Source: Alphaproteobacteria bacterium (GTDB lineage Bacteria > Pseudomonadota > Alphaproteobacteria > UBA8366 > Aestuariispiraceae). Taken from it: a stretch of 64,000 bases of DNA. Of the stretch, positions 20,387 to 29,426 are shown piece by piece. The stretch covers positions 2,488,001 through 2,552,000 of the forward strand of contig JAWPMN010000001.1 in assembly GCA_033344895.1 (NCBI GenBank). The letters run 5' to 3'. The position numbers and the translations under genes were made by a program. The notes under the pieces were generated by a model. The model was not told the DNA's origin. It worked only from the letters and a program-made list of their open reading frames with translations, and searched no databases. Numbering within the stretch: position 1 is the stretch's first letter; the number at the start of each line of letters is the position of its first letter.

Positions 20387-21439
20387 TCACCGCAGCGGCG
20401 GAGCATAGAGAAGTCCACCGTCCCGCCATAGGGCGTTCAACCCGCGATCCAGCATCATAGAGGATTCCCGACCCAGTGTACGGTCGAATATCTCGGCATA
20501 GGACCCGACCTGTTTCAGGCCTTCATAGGCCCAGCGGTCCGAGAGGCCCAGTCGTTCGCCAAGGCCGGGATCGGATCCCAGAAGTCTGCGGATCTCAGGG
20601 TTCGTGGATGATTGGAAAGTATCGACCGTGGCGGATGTGATCCCCATTTCTTCGGCGGCGAACGTCGCGTAGACGCTCCATTGGACAATATCGAACCATT
20701 TCTGGTCATCCTGCCGGACCGCCGGCCCCAGTGGTTCTTTTGAGATCACATTGGGGAACAGGATGTAGTCGTCTGGATTTCCGGCGCGGTTCAACCGCTG
20801 GGACACCAGCGCTACGCGATCCTGGGTCATCAGATCGCAATCCCGGGAAAAGAAGGAATCGTAGACGCCTTCGATGGATTGAAACGGAACGACCTCCACG
20901 GGTAACCCAAGTCTTTCGACCAGATCACGCAGATTGACGATGGTTGTCGTGCCTTCGCTGACGCAGACGGTCGCATGGTCCAGTTTCGCGAGATCCCGGA
21001 GATTGCGTGCGCCGATCGAGGCGTGGGCGAGAAACCCCTGCCCGTCGTAGAAAAGCGGGTGCGTGAAACTGAGCGCGAGGTCGGTGTCACGGGTCAGGGT
21101 CCAGGTGGTGTTTGCCATCAGCACGTCGAATTCGCGCGAATTCAAGGCATCAAAACGCACCACGTAGTTCACTTCGATAAATTCGACGGCGTCCGCGCTG
21201 CCCAGAACGGAGGCGGCGAGAAAGCGGCAAAATTCCGGAAAGAAACCCTGCCAGCGGCCGCTGCCGTCCAGTTCCGACAGCCCGATCCCGCTGTTGATGA
21301 CGCCACAGCGCAGCAACCCCCTGTCGCGGATTTCGGACAACGTGTCCGCAGCTGCCGGTCCCGACGGTACCGGGAGGAGGGCCATTGTGACGACCAAACC
21401 GCACACCAGGACCAATCGACGGAACAGGTTCTTGGCCAT
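20387..21439 (-). CDS. amino-acid-type periplasmic substrate-binding protein
   Basis: A 350-residue binding protein of the general amino-acid (AapJ-like) class. Residues 1-31 form a signal peptide ending PAAA-D. The mature part has IRDRGLLRCGVINSGIGLSELD and GFFPEFCRFLAASVLG, the typical start of this class, then NTTWTLTRDTDLALSF and WSVYATFAAEEMGIT. No ABC permease or ATPase gene adjoins it; instead a histidine kinase gene follows on the same strand. It may therefore act as a ligand-presenting sensor component instead of a transporter part. ATG 21439 begins the signal peptide; the frame extends upstream to 21553. Confidence 0.85.
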   Translation of the reverse strand: MAKNLFRRLVLVCGLVVTMALLPVPSGPAAADTLSEIRDRGLLRCGVINSGIGLSELDGSGRWQGFFPEFCRFLAASVLGSADAVEFIEVNYVVRFDALNSREFDVLMANTTWTLTRDTDLALSFTHPLFYDGQGFLAHASIGARNLRDLAKLDHATVCVSEGTTTIVNLRDLVERLGLPVEVVPFQSIEGVYDSFFSRDCDLMTQDRVALVSQRLNRAGNPDDYILFPNVISKEPLGPAVRQDDQKWFDIVQWSVYATFAAEEMGITSATVDTFQSSTNPEIRRLLGSDPGLGERLGLSDRWAYEGLKQVGSYAEIFDRTLGRESSMMLDRGLNALWRDGGLLYAPPLR

Positions 21440-21550
21440 GCACGCCTCGACGGAAAGGGAAGTATGGAAGGGTAGAGAAAACGCCATGATGCCAATCAAA
21501 CAGGGATTGGATAATAAACCGTTAACGTCTGTCGATTTTTCTTTTGGAAT

Positions 21551-21593
21551 CAAAAAGAAAACGGGCGCCCGGCCAATGACGGCCGAGCGCCCG
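21551..21593 (-). terminator. Rho-independent terminator, minus strand, no assigned upstream gene
   Basis: A hairpin of 12 base pairs with one C-A mismatch (arms 21562-21574 and 21581-21593, 6-base loop) is followed on the minus strand by TTTTCTTTTT. It would terminate leftward transcription coming from the 21.6-22.3 kb region, where no gene was assigned. Confidence 0.75.
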
Positions 21594-22280
21594 ATTTGTC
21601 GGATCGCACCCGGTCGAAAGGGGCGTGCCGAACGGCCGTCCCGCTTTCGGTCAGCGACCCGGACTGCAAGCAGCCCGGATCAGCGATCCGGTGACGCGAG
21701 CGAGGCTCCGATCCGCCGGCCTGACAAGGCGTCTGGCGTCACCCGTCGGGGCGGTGCCGGATCGGCCGAAGCGGATCGCGGCAAACGGAGCCTCCGGGAG
21801 CCGAAACCCCCTCGCGTCGGCGCAGTGTCGATCGGCAGGCTTGCCAACCGCTTCAACCCGTCCGAACCATAGTCCCGGTCACCCTGGCAAAGCACCTGGT
21901 CGCCGGTCCGGTCCGGGCCGCCCGCACCGGAACCCGAAGATTCGCGAGCGGGCCGCAGCCGCATCCTCCGCAGCGCCTTCCGGATGCAAGCACCGTCCCG
22001 GTTGCCCGTTCCGGCGCAAGCCCGTCCGGCCTGCATTCGACCCTGCCAAGACCTGGCGTCAGCACCCGAAAGCGCTTCCGCAAACCTGGGGGGGCCGTGC
22101 CGCGGGACCCGGTCCTGGCGAACCTGATCCCATCGACCCCGCGTCATTTCGTCTAAAGCGCCGTTATCTGAAAGACACCGGCAAGCTCGATCCGAAAAAC
22201 GCGAAATGGCCGTAACATCTGCGTTGATAAAACTGTGCGTTCGATGTACTGATCTGTCCAGTCAAAAGTAATGATGTCGT
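21594..22280. other. GC-rich region without confident gene
   Basis: Overlapping open frames exist on both strands, including a plus frame ending at 22215 (Pro/Arg-rich, basic tail near SFRLKRRYLKDTGKLDP) and a minus frame 21680-22147. Neither has a recognised domain, a good ribosome site or codon use like its neighbours. A minus-strand terminator closes the region on the left, so a non-coding RNA or a small basic protein gene is possible. It was compared by eye with RNase P RNA, tmRNA and SRP RNA signatures without a match. Confidence 0.4.
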
Positions 22281-22350
22281 CAAAAAAGTTGTTGAGTAGA
22301 TTTTTATTTTTGAACAATTTGGTAACAACTTGTTCACAGACTTATCCACA
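22281..22350 (+). other. AT-rich segment with two DnaA-box-like sequences
   Basis: Bases 22281-22320 hold only 8 G or C out of 40, in an otherwise very GC-rich region. Immediately after lie TTGTTCACA (22330-22338, one mismatch to the DnaA box TTATNCACA) and a perfect TTATCCACA (22342-22350), 12 bases apart in the same orientation. This may be a replication origin element or a DnaA-controlled promoter. No further perfect boxes were seen, so an origin is only a candidate. Confidence 0.4.
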
Positions 22351-22440
22351 GGCCGTGACAACCGTTTGAAACTACGGTGGCTTTTTCCACCATTTCTGCG
22401 ATGAATTGCCGCTCCGGTTCATGTTGCGCCGCGAAAAATT

Positions 22441-22469
22441 TTGACAGAAGGGCCGGACGGCTTAGTCTA
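22441..22469 (+). promoter_or_regulatory. candidate promoter of sdhCDAB
   Basis: A perfect TTGACA -35 (22441-22446) is followed 16-17 bases later by TAGTCTAG as a weak -10. It lies about 170 bases before sdhC and is the best match in the gap. Confidence 0.45.
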
Positions 22470-22641
22470 GCCGTCGGTGCCGCTCATACTATATTCGGTG
22501 CCGCAGATCCGGCGGTTCGCTTCGGGAGGCCCTTATCGCGGGGGCACTTCTCCGGAACTTTCCCGGGCATACGGGGACCGCTGCAAAACGAGACAATGGG
22601 CGCCGCACGAATGTCCGCGGCGAGGAAAGGCAGTAGGGGTG

Positions 22642-23028
22642 ATGAGCTCGCAGGAAAGACCGCTTTCCCCGCATCTTCAGGTCTATCGTTGGCAATGGAC
22701 GATGGCGTATTCGATTCTGCACCGCGCCACGGGCGTGGCGCTTGGCGTCGGGACGCTGCTGCTCGTCTGGTGGCTGGTGGCCCTGTCGAGCGGTCCGGAA
22801 GCCTTCGAAACCGTCCAGGCCGTGATCGGCAGTGTCATTGGCCGACTCGCGCTGTTCGGATGGACGTTCGCTCTGTTTTATCATCTGGCGAATGGCATCC
22901 GTCACCTGGTCTGGGACACCGGCCATGGTTTCGATCTGGAAACCGCGGCCCGTTCGGGCCATGCCGTTCCGATCGCCGCTGCCATCCTGACGATCCTGTC
23001 CTGGGTCGTCGGCTACGCCGCACTTTAG
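22642..23028 (+). CDS. sdhC: succinate dehydrogenase cytochrome b556 subunit
   Basis: A 128-residue membrane anchor of complex II. It starts with RPLSPHLQVYRWQWTMAYSILHRATGVAL, the SdhC signature that binds quinone and orients the heme, and has FYHLANGIRHLVWDTG, whose histidine is the likely axial heme ligand. Three transmembrane helices are visible. ATG 22642 is used; GTG 22639 directly before it is in the same frame. It is the first gene of sdhCDAB, with sdhD 11 bases downstream. Confidence 0.95.
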   Translation: MSSQERPLSPHLQVYRWQWTMAYSILHRATGVALGVGTLLLVWWLVALSSGPEAFETVQAVIGSVIGRLALFGWTFALFYHLANGIRHLVWDTGHGFDLETAARSGHAVPIAAAILTILSWVVGYAAL

Positions 23029-23039
23029 GGAGACCCGCC

Positions 23040-23420
23040 ATGAGCCTGAAATCGCCTCTCGGCAAGGTTCGGGGCCTCGGCTCCGCCAAGGACGGAACCC
23101 ATCACTGGTGGGCCCAGCGGGTGACCGCGGTGGCCCTGGTGCCGCTGACGCTCTGGTTTGTCTATGCCGCGCTGTCGCTGGCCGGATCGGATTTCGCGAC
23201 CGCTTCCGCATGGCTGGCAAGTCCGTTCAATGCGATCGCGATGCTGCTGCTGATCATTGCGACATTCCACCACCTGCATCTGGGTTTGCAGGTCGTGGTC
23301 GAGGACTATGTTCATGCGGAAGGCACCAAGATCGCGGTAATGCTGGCTATCAAGCTGGGCGTGTTCGCGTTGGCCATCGCGTCCGGCTTCGCCGTACTCA
23401 AAGTCGCCTTTACCGCATAA
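23040..23420 (+). CDS. sdhD: succinate dehydrogenase hydrophobic membrane anchor subunit
   Basis: A 126-residue three-helix membrane protein. The N-terminal [29 protein letters not shown] is typical of alphaproteobacterial SdhD, and [17 protein letters not shown] carries the heme-ligating histidine region. With SdhC it anchors SdhAB in the inner membrane and forms the quinone site. sdhA starts 40 bases downstream. Confidence 0.95.
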   Translation: MSLKSPLGKVRGLGSAKDGTHHWWAQRVTAVALVPLTLWFVYAALSLAGSDFATASAWLASPFNAIAMLLLIIATFHHLHLGLQVVVEDYVHAEGTKIAVMLAIKLGVFALAIASGFAVLKVAFTA

Positions 23421-23460
23421 CGAGCTGTTTGCGGGAAAACCCGAACAAGGGATCCTAGTC

Positions 23461-25254
23461 ATGAGTGACGCATACAAAGTCATCGACCACACCTATGATG
23501 TGGTTGTCGTAGGGGCGGGCGGCGCCGGGTTGCGCGCGACGTTCGGCCTCGCCGAAAAGGGGCTGAAGACCGCTTGTATCACGAAAGTCTTCCCGACCCG
23601 GTCGCACACCGTTGCCGCGCAGGGCGGCATTTCCGCCTCGCTGGGCAATATGGGCCCGGATGACTGGCGCTGGCACATGTACGACACCGTGAAAGGGTCG
23701 GACTGGCTGGGCGATCAGGATGCCATCGAGTACATGGTCCGCGAAGCTGTGCCCGCGATCATCGAACTGGAACATTACGGCGTGCCGTTCTCCCGCACCG
23801 AGGACGGCAAGATCTATCAGCGCCCGTTCGGCGGAATGACGACAAAATTCGGTGAAGGACCACCGGCCCAGCGTACCTGCGCCGCCGCCGACCGGACCGG
23901 CCATGCCATCCTGCACACGCTGTACCAGCAGTCGCTGAAGAACGATGCCGAATTCTTTATCGAGTATTTCGCCATCGATCTGCTGATGGATGAGGACGGT
24001 GCCTGCCGCGGTGTGCTGGCCTGGAACCTGGACGACGGGACGTTGCATCGCTTCGCCGCCAAACAGGTGGTGCTGGCGACCGGCGGATACGGTCGCATCT
24101 ATTTCTCCGCCACTTCCGCCCATACCTGCACCGGCGATGGCGGCGGGATGGTTCTGCGTGCCGGCCTGCCGCTTCAGGACAGCGAGTTCGTGCAGTTCCA
24201 CCCGACCGGCATCTATGGCGCCGGCTGCCTGATCACCGAGGGGGTTCGCGGCGAAGGCGGGTATCTGACCAATTCCGAAGGCGAGCGCTTCATGGAGCGA
24301 TACGCGCCATCGGCCAAGGATCTCGCCAGCCGGGATGTCGTTTCCCGCTCCATGACCATGGAGATCCGTGAGGGGCGCGGCGTCGGTCCGAAGAACGACC
24401 ATATCCACCTGCATCTCGAACATCTGGCCCCGGAGGTCATTCACGACCGACTGCCGGGTATCGCCGAGACCGCGAAGATTTTCGCCGGTGTGGACGTGAC
24501 CAAGGAACCGATCCCCGTCATCCCGACCTGCCACTACAATATGGGCGGCATCCAGACCAACTATCACGGCGAAGTGCTGACCCTGAAGGACGGCGATCCC
24601 AACACGCCGGTGCCGGGGCTGATGGCCGCGGGCGAAGCGGCTTGCGTGTCGGTGCATGGCGCCAACCGTCTTGGGTCCAATTCGTTGCTAGATCTGGTGG
24701 TCTTCGGGCGGGCGGTCGCGAACCGTTGCGCTGAAACGGTGGACCCGAACGAAAAGACCCGTCCGCTGGACGACAATGCGGCCGAAGCGGCGATCGAGCG
24801 GTTCGACGCGTTGCGTCATGCCAAGGGGTCGACCACGACCGCCGAGCTGCGGGCCGAAATGCAGCGGATCATGCAGAACAACTGCGCGGTCTTCCGCACC
24901 GGTGAGGTCCTGCAGGAAGGTGTCGAGGAGCTGAAGAAAGTCTGGGCCGCCAAGGACGACATCAAGGTCTCCGACCGCGGCATGGTCTGGAATTCGGATC
25001 TGGTGGAAACACTGGAGTTCGAAAACCTGATCGGCCAGGCAATGGTCACCATCGTCGGCGCCGAAAACCGCAAGGAAAGCCGTGGTGCCCAGGCCCGCGA
25101 GGACTATCCGGATCGCAATGACAAGGAATGGATGAAGCATACACTGGCCTGGCTCAACGAGGACGGCTCGGTGAAGCTGGACTATCGCCCGGTCATGATG
25201 CAGCCGATGTCGAACGACGTGAAGGCCATTCCGCCGAAAGCGCGTGTGTACTGA
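23461..25254 (+). CDS. sdhA: succinate dehydrogenase flavoprotein subunit
   Basis: A 597-residue flavoprotein that oxidises succinate to fumarate in the TCA cycle. The FAD motif is [18 protein letters not shown]. Covalent FAD attachment is expected at His49 in [12 protein letters not shown]. Substrate-site residues lie in [11 protein letters not shown], and [20 protein letters not shown] is the second FAD contact. Length and C-terminal KLDYRPVMM...PPKARVY are normal. Probably translated with its neighbours as one operon. Confidence 0.98.
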   Translation: MSDAYKVIDHTYDVVVVGAGGAGLRATFGLAEKGLKTACITKVFPTRSHTVAAQGGISASLGNMGPDDWRWHMYDTVKGSDWLGDQDAIEYMVREAVPAIIELEHYGVPFSRTEDGKIYQRPFGGMTTKFGEGPPAQRTCAAADRTGHAILHTLYQQSLKNDAEFFIEYFAIDLLMDEDGACRGVLAWNLDDGTLHRFAAKQVVLATGGYGRIYFSATSAHTCTGDGGGMVLRAGLPLQDSEFVQFHPTGIYGAGCLITEGVRGEGGYLTNSEGERFMERYAPSAKDLASRDVVSRSMTMEIREGRGVGPKNDHIHLHLEHLAPEVIHDRLPGIAETAKIFAGVDVTKEPIPVIPTCHYNMGGIQTNYHGEVLTLKDGDPNTPVPGLMAAGEAACVSVHGANRLGSNSLLDLVVFGRAVANRCAETVDPNEKTRPLDDNAAEAAIERFDALRHAKGSTTTAELRAEMQRIMQNNCAVFRTGEVLQEGVEELKKVWAAKDDIKVSDRGMVWNSDLVETLEFENLIGQAMVTIVGAENRKESRGAQAREDYPDRNDKEWMKHTLAWLNEDGSVKLDYRPVMMQPMSNDVKAIPPKARVY

Positions 25255-25283
25255 GACCCGGCGGTCAGGAAGGATATTGAGAC

Positions 25284-26066
25284 ATGGCTGAATTCGCACT
25301 TCCCGCCAATTCGAAGATCGGCAAGGGCAAGACCTGGCCGTCGACGGATGCCGGCAAACGCATCAAGAAGTTCAACATCTACCGCTGGAACCCGGATGAC
25401 AGCGACAATCCGGTGGTCGATACCTATGAGGTCGACCTAGACGAATGCGGGCCGATGGTTCTGGATGCGCTGATCAAGATCAAGAACGAAGTCGACCAGA
25501 CGCTGACTTTCCGGCGGTCCTGCCGGGAAGGCATCTGCGGTTCCTGCGCGATGAATATCGACGGCACCAACACGCTGGCCTGCACCAAGTTCATCGACGA
25601 TGTCGACAAGGATGTGAACATCTATCCGCTGCCGCATATGAAGGTAGTCAAGGATCTGGTGCCCGACCTGAACAATGCCTACGCGCAGCTGGCGTCGGTC
25701 GAGCCGTGGCTGAAATCCAAGACACCGCCGCCGCCGGACAAGGAACGCCTGCAGACACCGGAAGACCGGAAGAAGCTGGATGGGCTTTATGAGTGCATCC
25801 TGTGTTTCTCCTGTGCCACGTCCTGCCCCAGCTACTGGTGGAACAGCGACCGATATTTGGGCCCGGCGGTTCTGCTGCAGGCCTATCGCTGGCTGATCGA
25901 CAGCCGCGACGAGGCGACCGGCGAGCGTCTGGACAATCTGGAGGATCCGTTCCGGCTCTACCGCTGCCACACCATCATGAACTGCTCCAAGACCTGCCCG
26001 AAGGGCCTGAACCCGGCCAAGGCGATTGCGGAGATCAAGAAGATGATGATCGCGCGCCAGGGCTGA
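25284..26066 (+). CDS. sdhB: succinate dehydrogenase iron-sulfur subunit
   Basis: A 260-residue protein that carries electrons from SdhA to quinone. The N-terminal ferredoxin domain has [19 protein letters not shown] and a later LAC for the [2Fe-2S] cluster. The C-terminal domain has [17 protein letters not shown] and [17 protein letters not shown] for the [4Fe-4S] and [3Fe-4S] clusters. It is the last gene of the operon and is followed by a strong terminator. Confidence 0.98.
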   Translation: MAEFALPANSKIGKGKTWPSTDAGKRIKKFNIYRWNPDDSDNPVVDTYEVDLDECGPMVLDALIKIKNEVDQTLTFRRSCREGICGSCAMNIDGTNTLACTKFIDDVDKDVNIYPLPHMKVVKDLVPDLNNAYAQLASVEPWLKSKTPPPPDKERLQTPEDRKKLDGLYECILCFSCATSCPSYWWNSDRYLGPAVLLQAYRWLIDSRDEATGERLDNLEDPFRLYRCHTIMNCSKTCPKGLNPAKAIAEIKKMMIARQG

Positions 26067-26091
26067 CCGGGCGCAGATCCCGAAACCAGAA

Positions 26092-26121
26092 AGCCCCCGA
26101 CATCGTGTCGGGGGCTTTTTT
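26092..26121 (+). terminator. Rho-independent terminator of sdhCDAB
   Basis: A perfect 11-base-pair stem (AGCCCCCGACA at 26092-26102 with TGTCGGGGGCT at 26106-26116), a TCG loop and six T residues lie 25 bases after the sdhB stop. Confidence 0.95.
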
Positions 26122-26213
26122 GGTGGCATGGGCGATTATTTGTAAATGTCCCTGTTGCGGCGGACCGGAACCCGATACGTCCTGCGTGCCGCGCGCGTAT
26201 GGAGAAGTACCAA

Positions 26214-26816
26214 ATGTTCATTCCCGAAATGTTCCGGCTGTCCGATCCGGAGGACATCCGTTCCATCATCGATGACTACGGCTTCGGCTATCTGATCAGT
26301 ACTGCCGGGCCGGATGCCTTTCCGATGATCACCGCCATTCCGATGCTGTATGCCGATGGTACCCTGTACGGGCATGTCGCCCGGCCCAATCCGCATGCGA
26401 AACTGTTCGATGGGATGCATCCCAGCCGCGCCCTGTTTCAGGGCCCCCATGGCTATGTCTCGCCGACCTGGTATCCCAGCCCGGAGGCCTCCGTTCCGAC
26501 CTGGAACTACGTTGCCGCGGTCGCGGAGGGTCGACCGGAAAGGGTCGAGGATGCAGAAACCGTTCAATGGATTCTGGCGGAAACCGCACGACAGTATGAA
26601 GGGAATGACGGCTGGTCGCCATCCGCCACCAAGCCTGGCTATATCGAGGGCATGATGCGCGGCATCGTGGCGTTTCGGATGCCGGTAGAGCGATTGCTGG
26701 GCAAGGCGAAGCTGTCCCAGAACAAGACGCAGGATGTGCGCGACACGGTGATCCGTGAACTCGATGAGCGCGGTGAAGCGGCCCTGGCTGCCGCGATGCG
26801 CCGCGACTATTCCTGA
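26214..26816 (+). CDS. PaiB-like FMN-binding protein
   Basis: A 200-residue protein of the PaiB / FMN-binding split-barrel family. It begins MFIPEMFRLSDPEDI and has FGYLISTAGPDAFPMITAIPM, GHVARPNPHAKLF and YVSPTWYPSPEASVPTWNYV, the family core, and KLSQNK near the end. In Bacillus subtilis PaiB is annotated as a negative regulator of sporulation and protease genes, but most homologues are uncharacterised flavoproteins. ATG 26214 is preferred over ATG 26199 because GGAGAAG (26201-26207) precedes it. It overlaps a convergent gene by ten bases. Confidence 0.88.
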   Translation: MFIPEMFRLSDPEDIRSIIDDYGFGYLISTAGPDAFPMITAIPMLYADGTLYGHVARPNPHAKLFDGMHPSRALFQGPHGYVSPTWYPSPEASVPTWNYVAAVAEGRPERVEDAETVQWILAETARQYEGNDGWSPSATKPGYIEGMMRGIVAFRMPVERLLGKAKLSQNKTQDVRDTVIRELDERGEAALAAAMRRDYS

Positions 26817-27187
26817 GGTTGAAGCGTACCTGTCCCGGGGACGGATGGCATGCCGGGGTCGGGCAGGTAGGGAATGACCTGCCTGTAGCGATTGCCCGTC
26901 GGCGCCGAAGGGCCGGCCGCGGGTGCGATATCGTTCACGCGTTCGGCCTCCAGCGGATAAGTCACATACGGATCCGGCATCGCAAACACCGCGATCAGGG
27001 CGCCGCAAATCAACAGGGCCGAAATGCCCAGAACAAACCAGCCGGACTCGCTGATTCCGCGGCCTTTCGACGAGGCGTTGGGACCGCCGACGCCATCGGC
27101 CATGCCGACAGACCCGCGATTCAATCCGCGTTCCTTCAGCGCATCGTCCAGCTCTCGCCGGGGCTTACGTAGATACGGGCTCGTCAT
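26807..27187 (-). CDS. single-pass membrane protein of unknown function
   Basis: A 126-residue protein. The first 45 residues are polar and basic, a transmembrane helix lies at about residues 49-69 (GWFVLGISALLICGALIAVFA), and the rest is a proline-rich tail. No domain was recognised. It converges on the PaiB-like gene with a ten-base overlap and has no operon partner. Confidence 0.6.
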   Translation of the reverse strand: MTSPYLRKPRRELDDALKERGLNRGSVGMADGVGGPNASSKGRGISESGWFVLGISALLICGALIAVFAMPDPYVTYPLEAERVNDIAPAAGPSAPTGNRYRQVIPYLPDPGMPSVPGTGTLQPQE

Positions 27188-27580
27188 GGCTTATCGACTT
27201 TGAACGCCGCGTATGGACCCCCTTGCGCGGCCGTTTCCCCCTGTTCAAAGGCGCGGGTTTATACCATAAGTCGATGTGTTGCGGAACCGTGAATCCTCCC
27301 CGTTGTAAACTCCTGTTTGCAAGGAATGAATCCCGGATTAGGGCTGCGAGGCCGTGGAAGAATGTTTCAAGCGCCTTCGGTACTCTGAAATGCAGGTCTA
27401 AAGGACAATCTCCTCAAGCGTGTCTGATTGTGTTGCTTTTGGAACAACTGATCGGACTGATTGAATCCATCCATTTGCACGTTTCGTCGCGGGGTGCCTT
27501 TTCTGAAACCGGCGCAGGCAGTAGACTCCAACCGGTATTTGCGCCGCCCAATCGGGCGGTTTGATTTCAGGAGATCAGGC
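27188..27580. other. intergenic region between divergent genes
   Basis: About 390 bases lie between the leftward membrane protein gene and the rightward FliL-like gene. It should hold both promoters. A small CCGCCC-AATC-GGGCGG hairpin (about 27546-27561) sits just before the ribosome site of the FliL-like gene and could affect its translation. No coding frame of good character was seen. Confidence 0.4.
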
Positions 27581-27979
27581 ATGAAAAACTCGGTAGTGGC
27601 TTTCCTTCTAGGTGTCGTCGTGACGGCATCGGCTCTGATCCCGCATCACCCCGTCCCCGCCGCCGAGGAAGGCGCTGTTCTCTACTACGACATGGGCGCG
27701 GCCCAGGTGCAGTTCGAAACGGAAAATTGTGGCCTTCGGACGCTTCTGGTCGCCTATCAGATTGAACATACCAGCGACCAGCAGATTCCCAGAATCTCTG
27801 CGTACAAACCAAAAGTCGAATCTGTCGTTTTCAACGCTCTTAGCGAGTACCTGATGACCAAAAAAGACCCGCGCGCCGGGGCGGTGCAGCGGGTCATCAA
27901 GCGTGCCATTCAGAGAACACTGGGCGAGGATATCGTTCAGGACGTTCTGATCACCGACATCCAGCAGATTGATCTCTGA
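27581..27979 (+). CDS. secreted FliL-like protein
   Basis: A 132-residue protein with a CAGGAGAT ribosome site and an N-terminal signal or anchor segment (residues 4-28). The remainder reads like the periplasmic domain of FliL: LRTLLVAYQIEHTS near the start, a middle PKVESVVFNALSEYL, and the C-terminal pattern LGEDIVQDVLITDIQQIDL. FliL sits at the flagellar basal body and influences stator function. There are no other flagellar genes next to it, so it may be a detached FliL paralogue or a related secreted protein. Confidence 0.55.
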   Translation: MKNSVVAFLLGVVVTASALIPHHPVPAAEEGAVLYYDMGAAQVQFETENCGLRTLLVAYQIEHTSDQQIPRISAYKPKVESVVFNALSEYLMTKKDPRAGAVQRVIKRAIQRTLGEDIVQDVLITDIQQIDL

Positions 27980-28000
27980 GCCCTGAAGGTGATCCGACCG

Positions 28001-28519
28001 TCACGCGTGGCGGTCCAGAAGGCAGGGGGCGTCGCGGCCACGTCGTAAGGTCAGGGATCCCGATTCCCCGTCCCCATCGCTTGCCCAGACTCCGCTCAGG
28101 AACAGCATGTCGGTGTGGAACCGGCCTTCGAACTTTCCGTCTGATACGAAGCTGTCGCTGGTGGCGTTGCGTTCCCACATGATGAAGGTGCCGGCGGCGG
28201 GGTCGAAGATCATCTCGGCTTCGACGAAATCGACATCGTCGTTCACGCCGGTGACATATCGCGTCACGCCTTCCAGTCTGACCCGACCGTCGGGCAGCGC
28301 GTCGGCTGAGTTGAACACAAGCTGCATGCATTGCAGCGCGGCGTTACCGAGAGATCGCTCAGAATCCCAGATGAAATAGCCGCTATAGGCATTTCCGGGT
28401 TCCAGGGTCGCCACGGGGTCCGGCACGGTCCGACAGGCTGCGGTGATCACCAGAGCGGCGGCACAGGAAAGACGAGCCACCGTCATAAGGATCGAATGTC
28501 GCCAGGAAACGGCCCGCAT
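28001..28519 (-). CDS. exported protein of unknown function, possible lipoprotein
   Basis: A 172-residue protein whose N-terminal hydrophobic segment (CAAALVITAAC, about residues 18-29) ends in a cysteine. It could be a weak lipobox or an ordinary signal peptide. The mature part has NAYSGYFIWDSERSLGNAALQCMQLVF and reads like a beta-rich fold. ATG 28519 has an AGAGGA site at good distance. The VOC-family gene lies 13 bases upstream on the same strand, so they may be co-transcribed. No family recognised. Confidence 0.6.
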   Translation of the reverse strand: MRAVSWRHSILMTVARLSCAAALVITAACRTVPDPVATLEPGNAYSGYFIWDSERSLGNAALQCMQLVFNSADALPDGRVRLEGVTRYVTGVNDDVDFVEAEMIFDPAAGTFIMWERNATSDSFVSDGKFEGRFHTDMLFLSGVWASDGDGESGSLTLRRGRDAPCLLDRHA

Positions 28520-28532
28520 TGGCCGACGTCCT

Positions 28533-29426
28533 CTAAATTTGCGCAAAGGCGATGCAGCAACCGTGCACTGAAACAGAGGGAACGATCAAGCCTGCACGGG
28601 CCCAGAGTGTTTCAATACCTCTGGAATCAAGCTGTCGGCGGAGCGCATCCAGGTCGTCGACCCCGATCCGGGTGCCGGCGAAATGAGGCGTTTTCGGCGC
28701 GTTCGGATCGGCCGAGCCGCCATACCAATCGGCGTAGGCCGACGGGGACAGGACACGCACTCGCCCGCGGGTCGTTTCGCAGGTTAGCCCCTCCTCATTC
28801 TGGCTGACGGCCTCCGGAGCCTGAAGTTTCTCCAGCAGGGGGCGCAGGGCGGCCGGGTCCTCGGCAATCATCACCACTTCCTCGACGAACCGCGCCCCGT
28901 TTGGATGCACTTGATACTCCGGTTTCCAGAAGTATTCCGGCGCGTGCTGCTGGCAGGTGAAGAAGACGGCCTCCGGCGCTTCGGGCGCCGGTACGAAGGC
29001 CAGCGAGAAGGCGACACGCACGGATTTCCCATCCGGCAGCACCGCCTGGCGTTCAAAGTCGAACGGCTCCAGATCCGGCAGGCCGCGCCTGGCGAACTGA
29101 TCCCGATCCGCGCGGGCGTCCCGGCTTTCGAAGACCAGCATGGCCAACCCTTCACGGGCCTGCAGGTAATCGTTCAGATAGGTCCCGAAACTGAAGCTGC
29201 GCTCCCCATGCGGAAACAGGTTTCCCGGTTCGGCGACTTCGATGACTTCCAGAAAGCTGCCCTGCAACTGAACCAGCCGGTTCGAGGTGCCCCAAGGATG
29301 CATGGCCCGCGGCGTCAACCGGAAGCCCAGGGCCTCATACCGCTCCGCCGCCTGGTCCAGGTCGGAAACCGCCAGAACGAGATGGTCGATGCCGCGGTCG
29401 GGAAGATAGATCGCTTCCCGGGTCAC
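28533..29426 (-). CDS. VOC-superfamily (glyoxalase-like) protein
   Basis: A 297-residue protein. The N-terminal part GIDHLVLAVSDLDQAAERYEALGF is a classic vicinal-oxygen-chelate beta-alpha-beta-beta-beta module, with a His metal ligand in DHLVLAV. A second, degenerate module occupies the C-terminal half (around GTRIGVDDLDALRRQLDSRG). Such proteins include dioxygenases, isomerases and resistance proteins, so the activity is not predictable. It overlaps the upstream dienelactone hydrolase by four bases, and the two are likely translated together, perhaps acting on one aromatic or lactone substrate. Confidence 0.78.
   Translation of the reverse strand: MTREAIYLPDRGIDHLVLAVSDLDQAAERYEALGFRLTPRAMHPWGTSNRLVQLQGSFLEVIEVAEPGNLFPHGERSFSFGTYLNDYLQAREGLAMLVFESRDARADRDQFARRGLPDLEPFDFERQAVLPDGKSVRVAFSLAFVPAPEAPEAVFFTCQQHAPEYFWKPEYQVHPNGARFVEEVVMIAEDPAALRPLLEKLQAPEAVSQNEEGLTCETTRGRVRVLSPSAYADWYGGSADPNAPKTPHFAGTRIGVDDLDALRRQLDSRGIETLWARAGLIVPSVSVHGCCIAFAQI

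Noticed and set aside
21680-22147. 155-residue minus-strand frame in the 21.6-22.2 kb region
   Set aside because: No ribosome site, no recognised domain, Arg/Pro/Gly-rich composition typical of GC-rich shadow frames; it remains an unproven candidate.
22377-22641. Long frame running into sdhC and sdhD from 22377
   Set aside because: The first part lacks codon character and lies over the promoter region; SdhC and SdhD have clear starts in their own frames.
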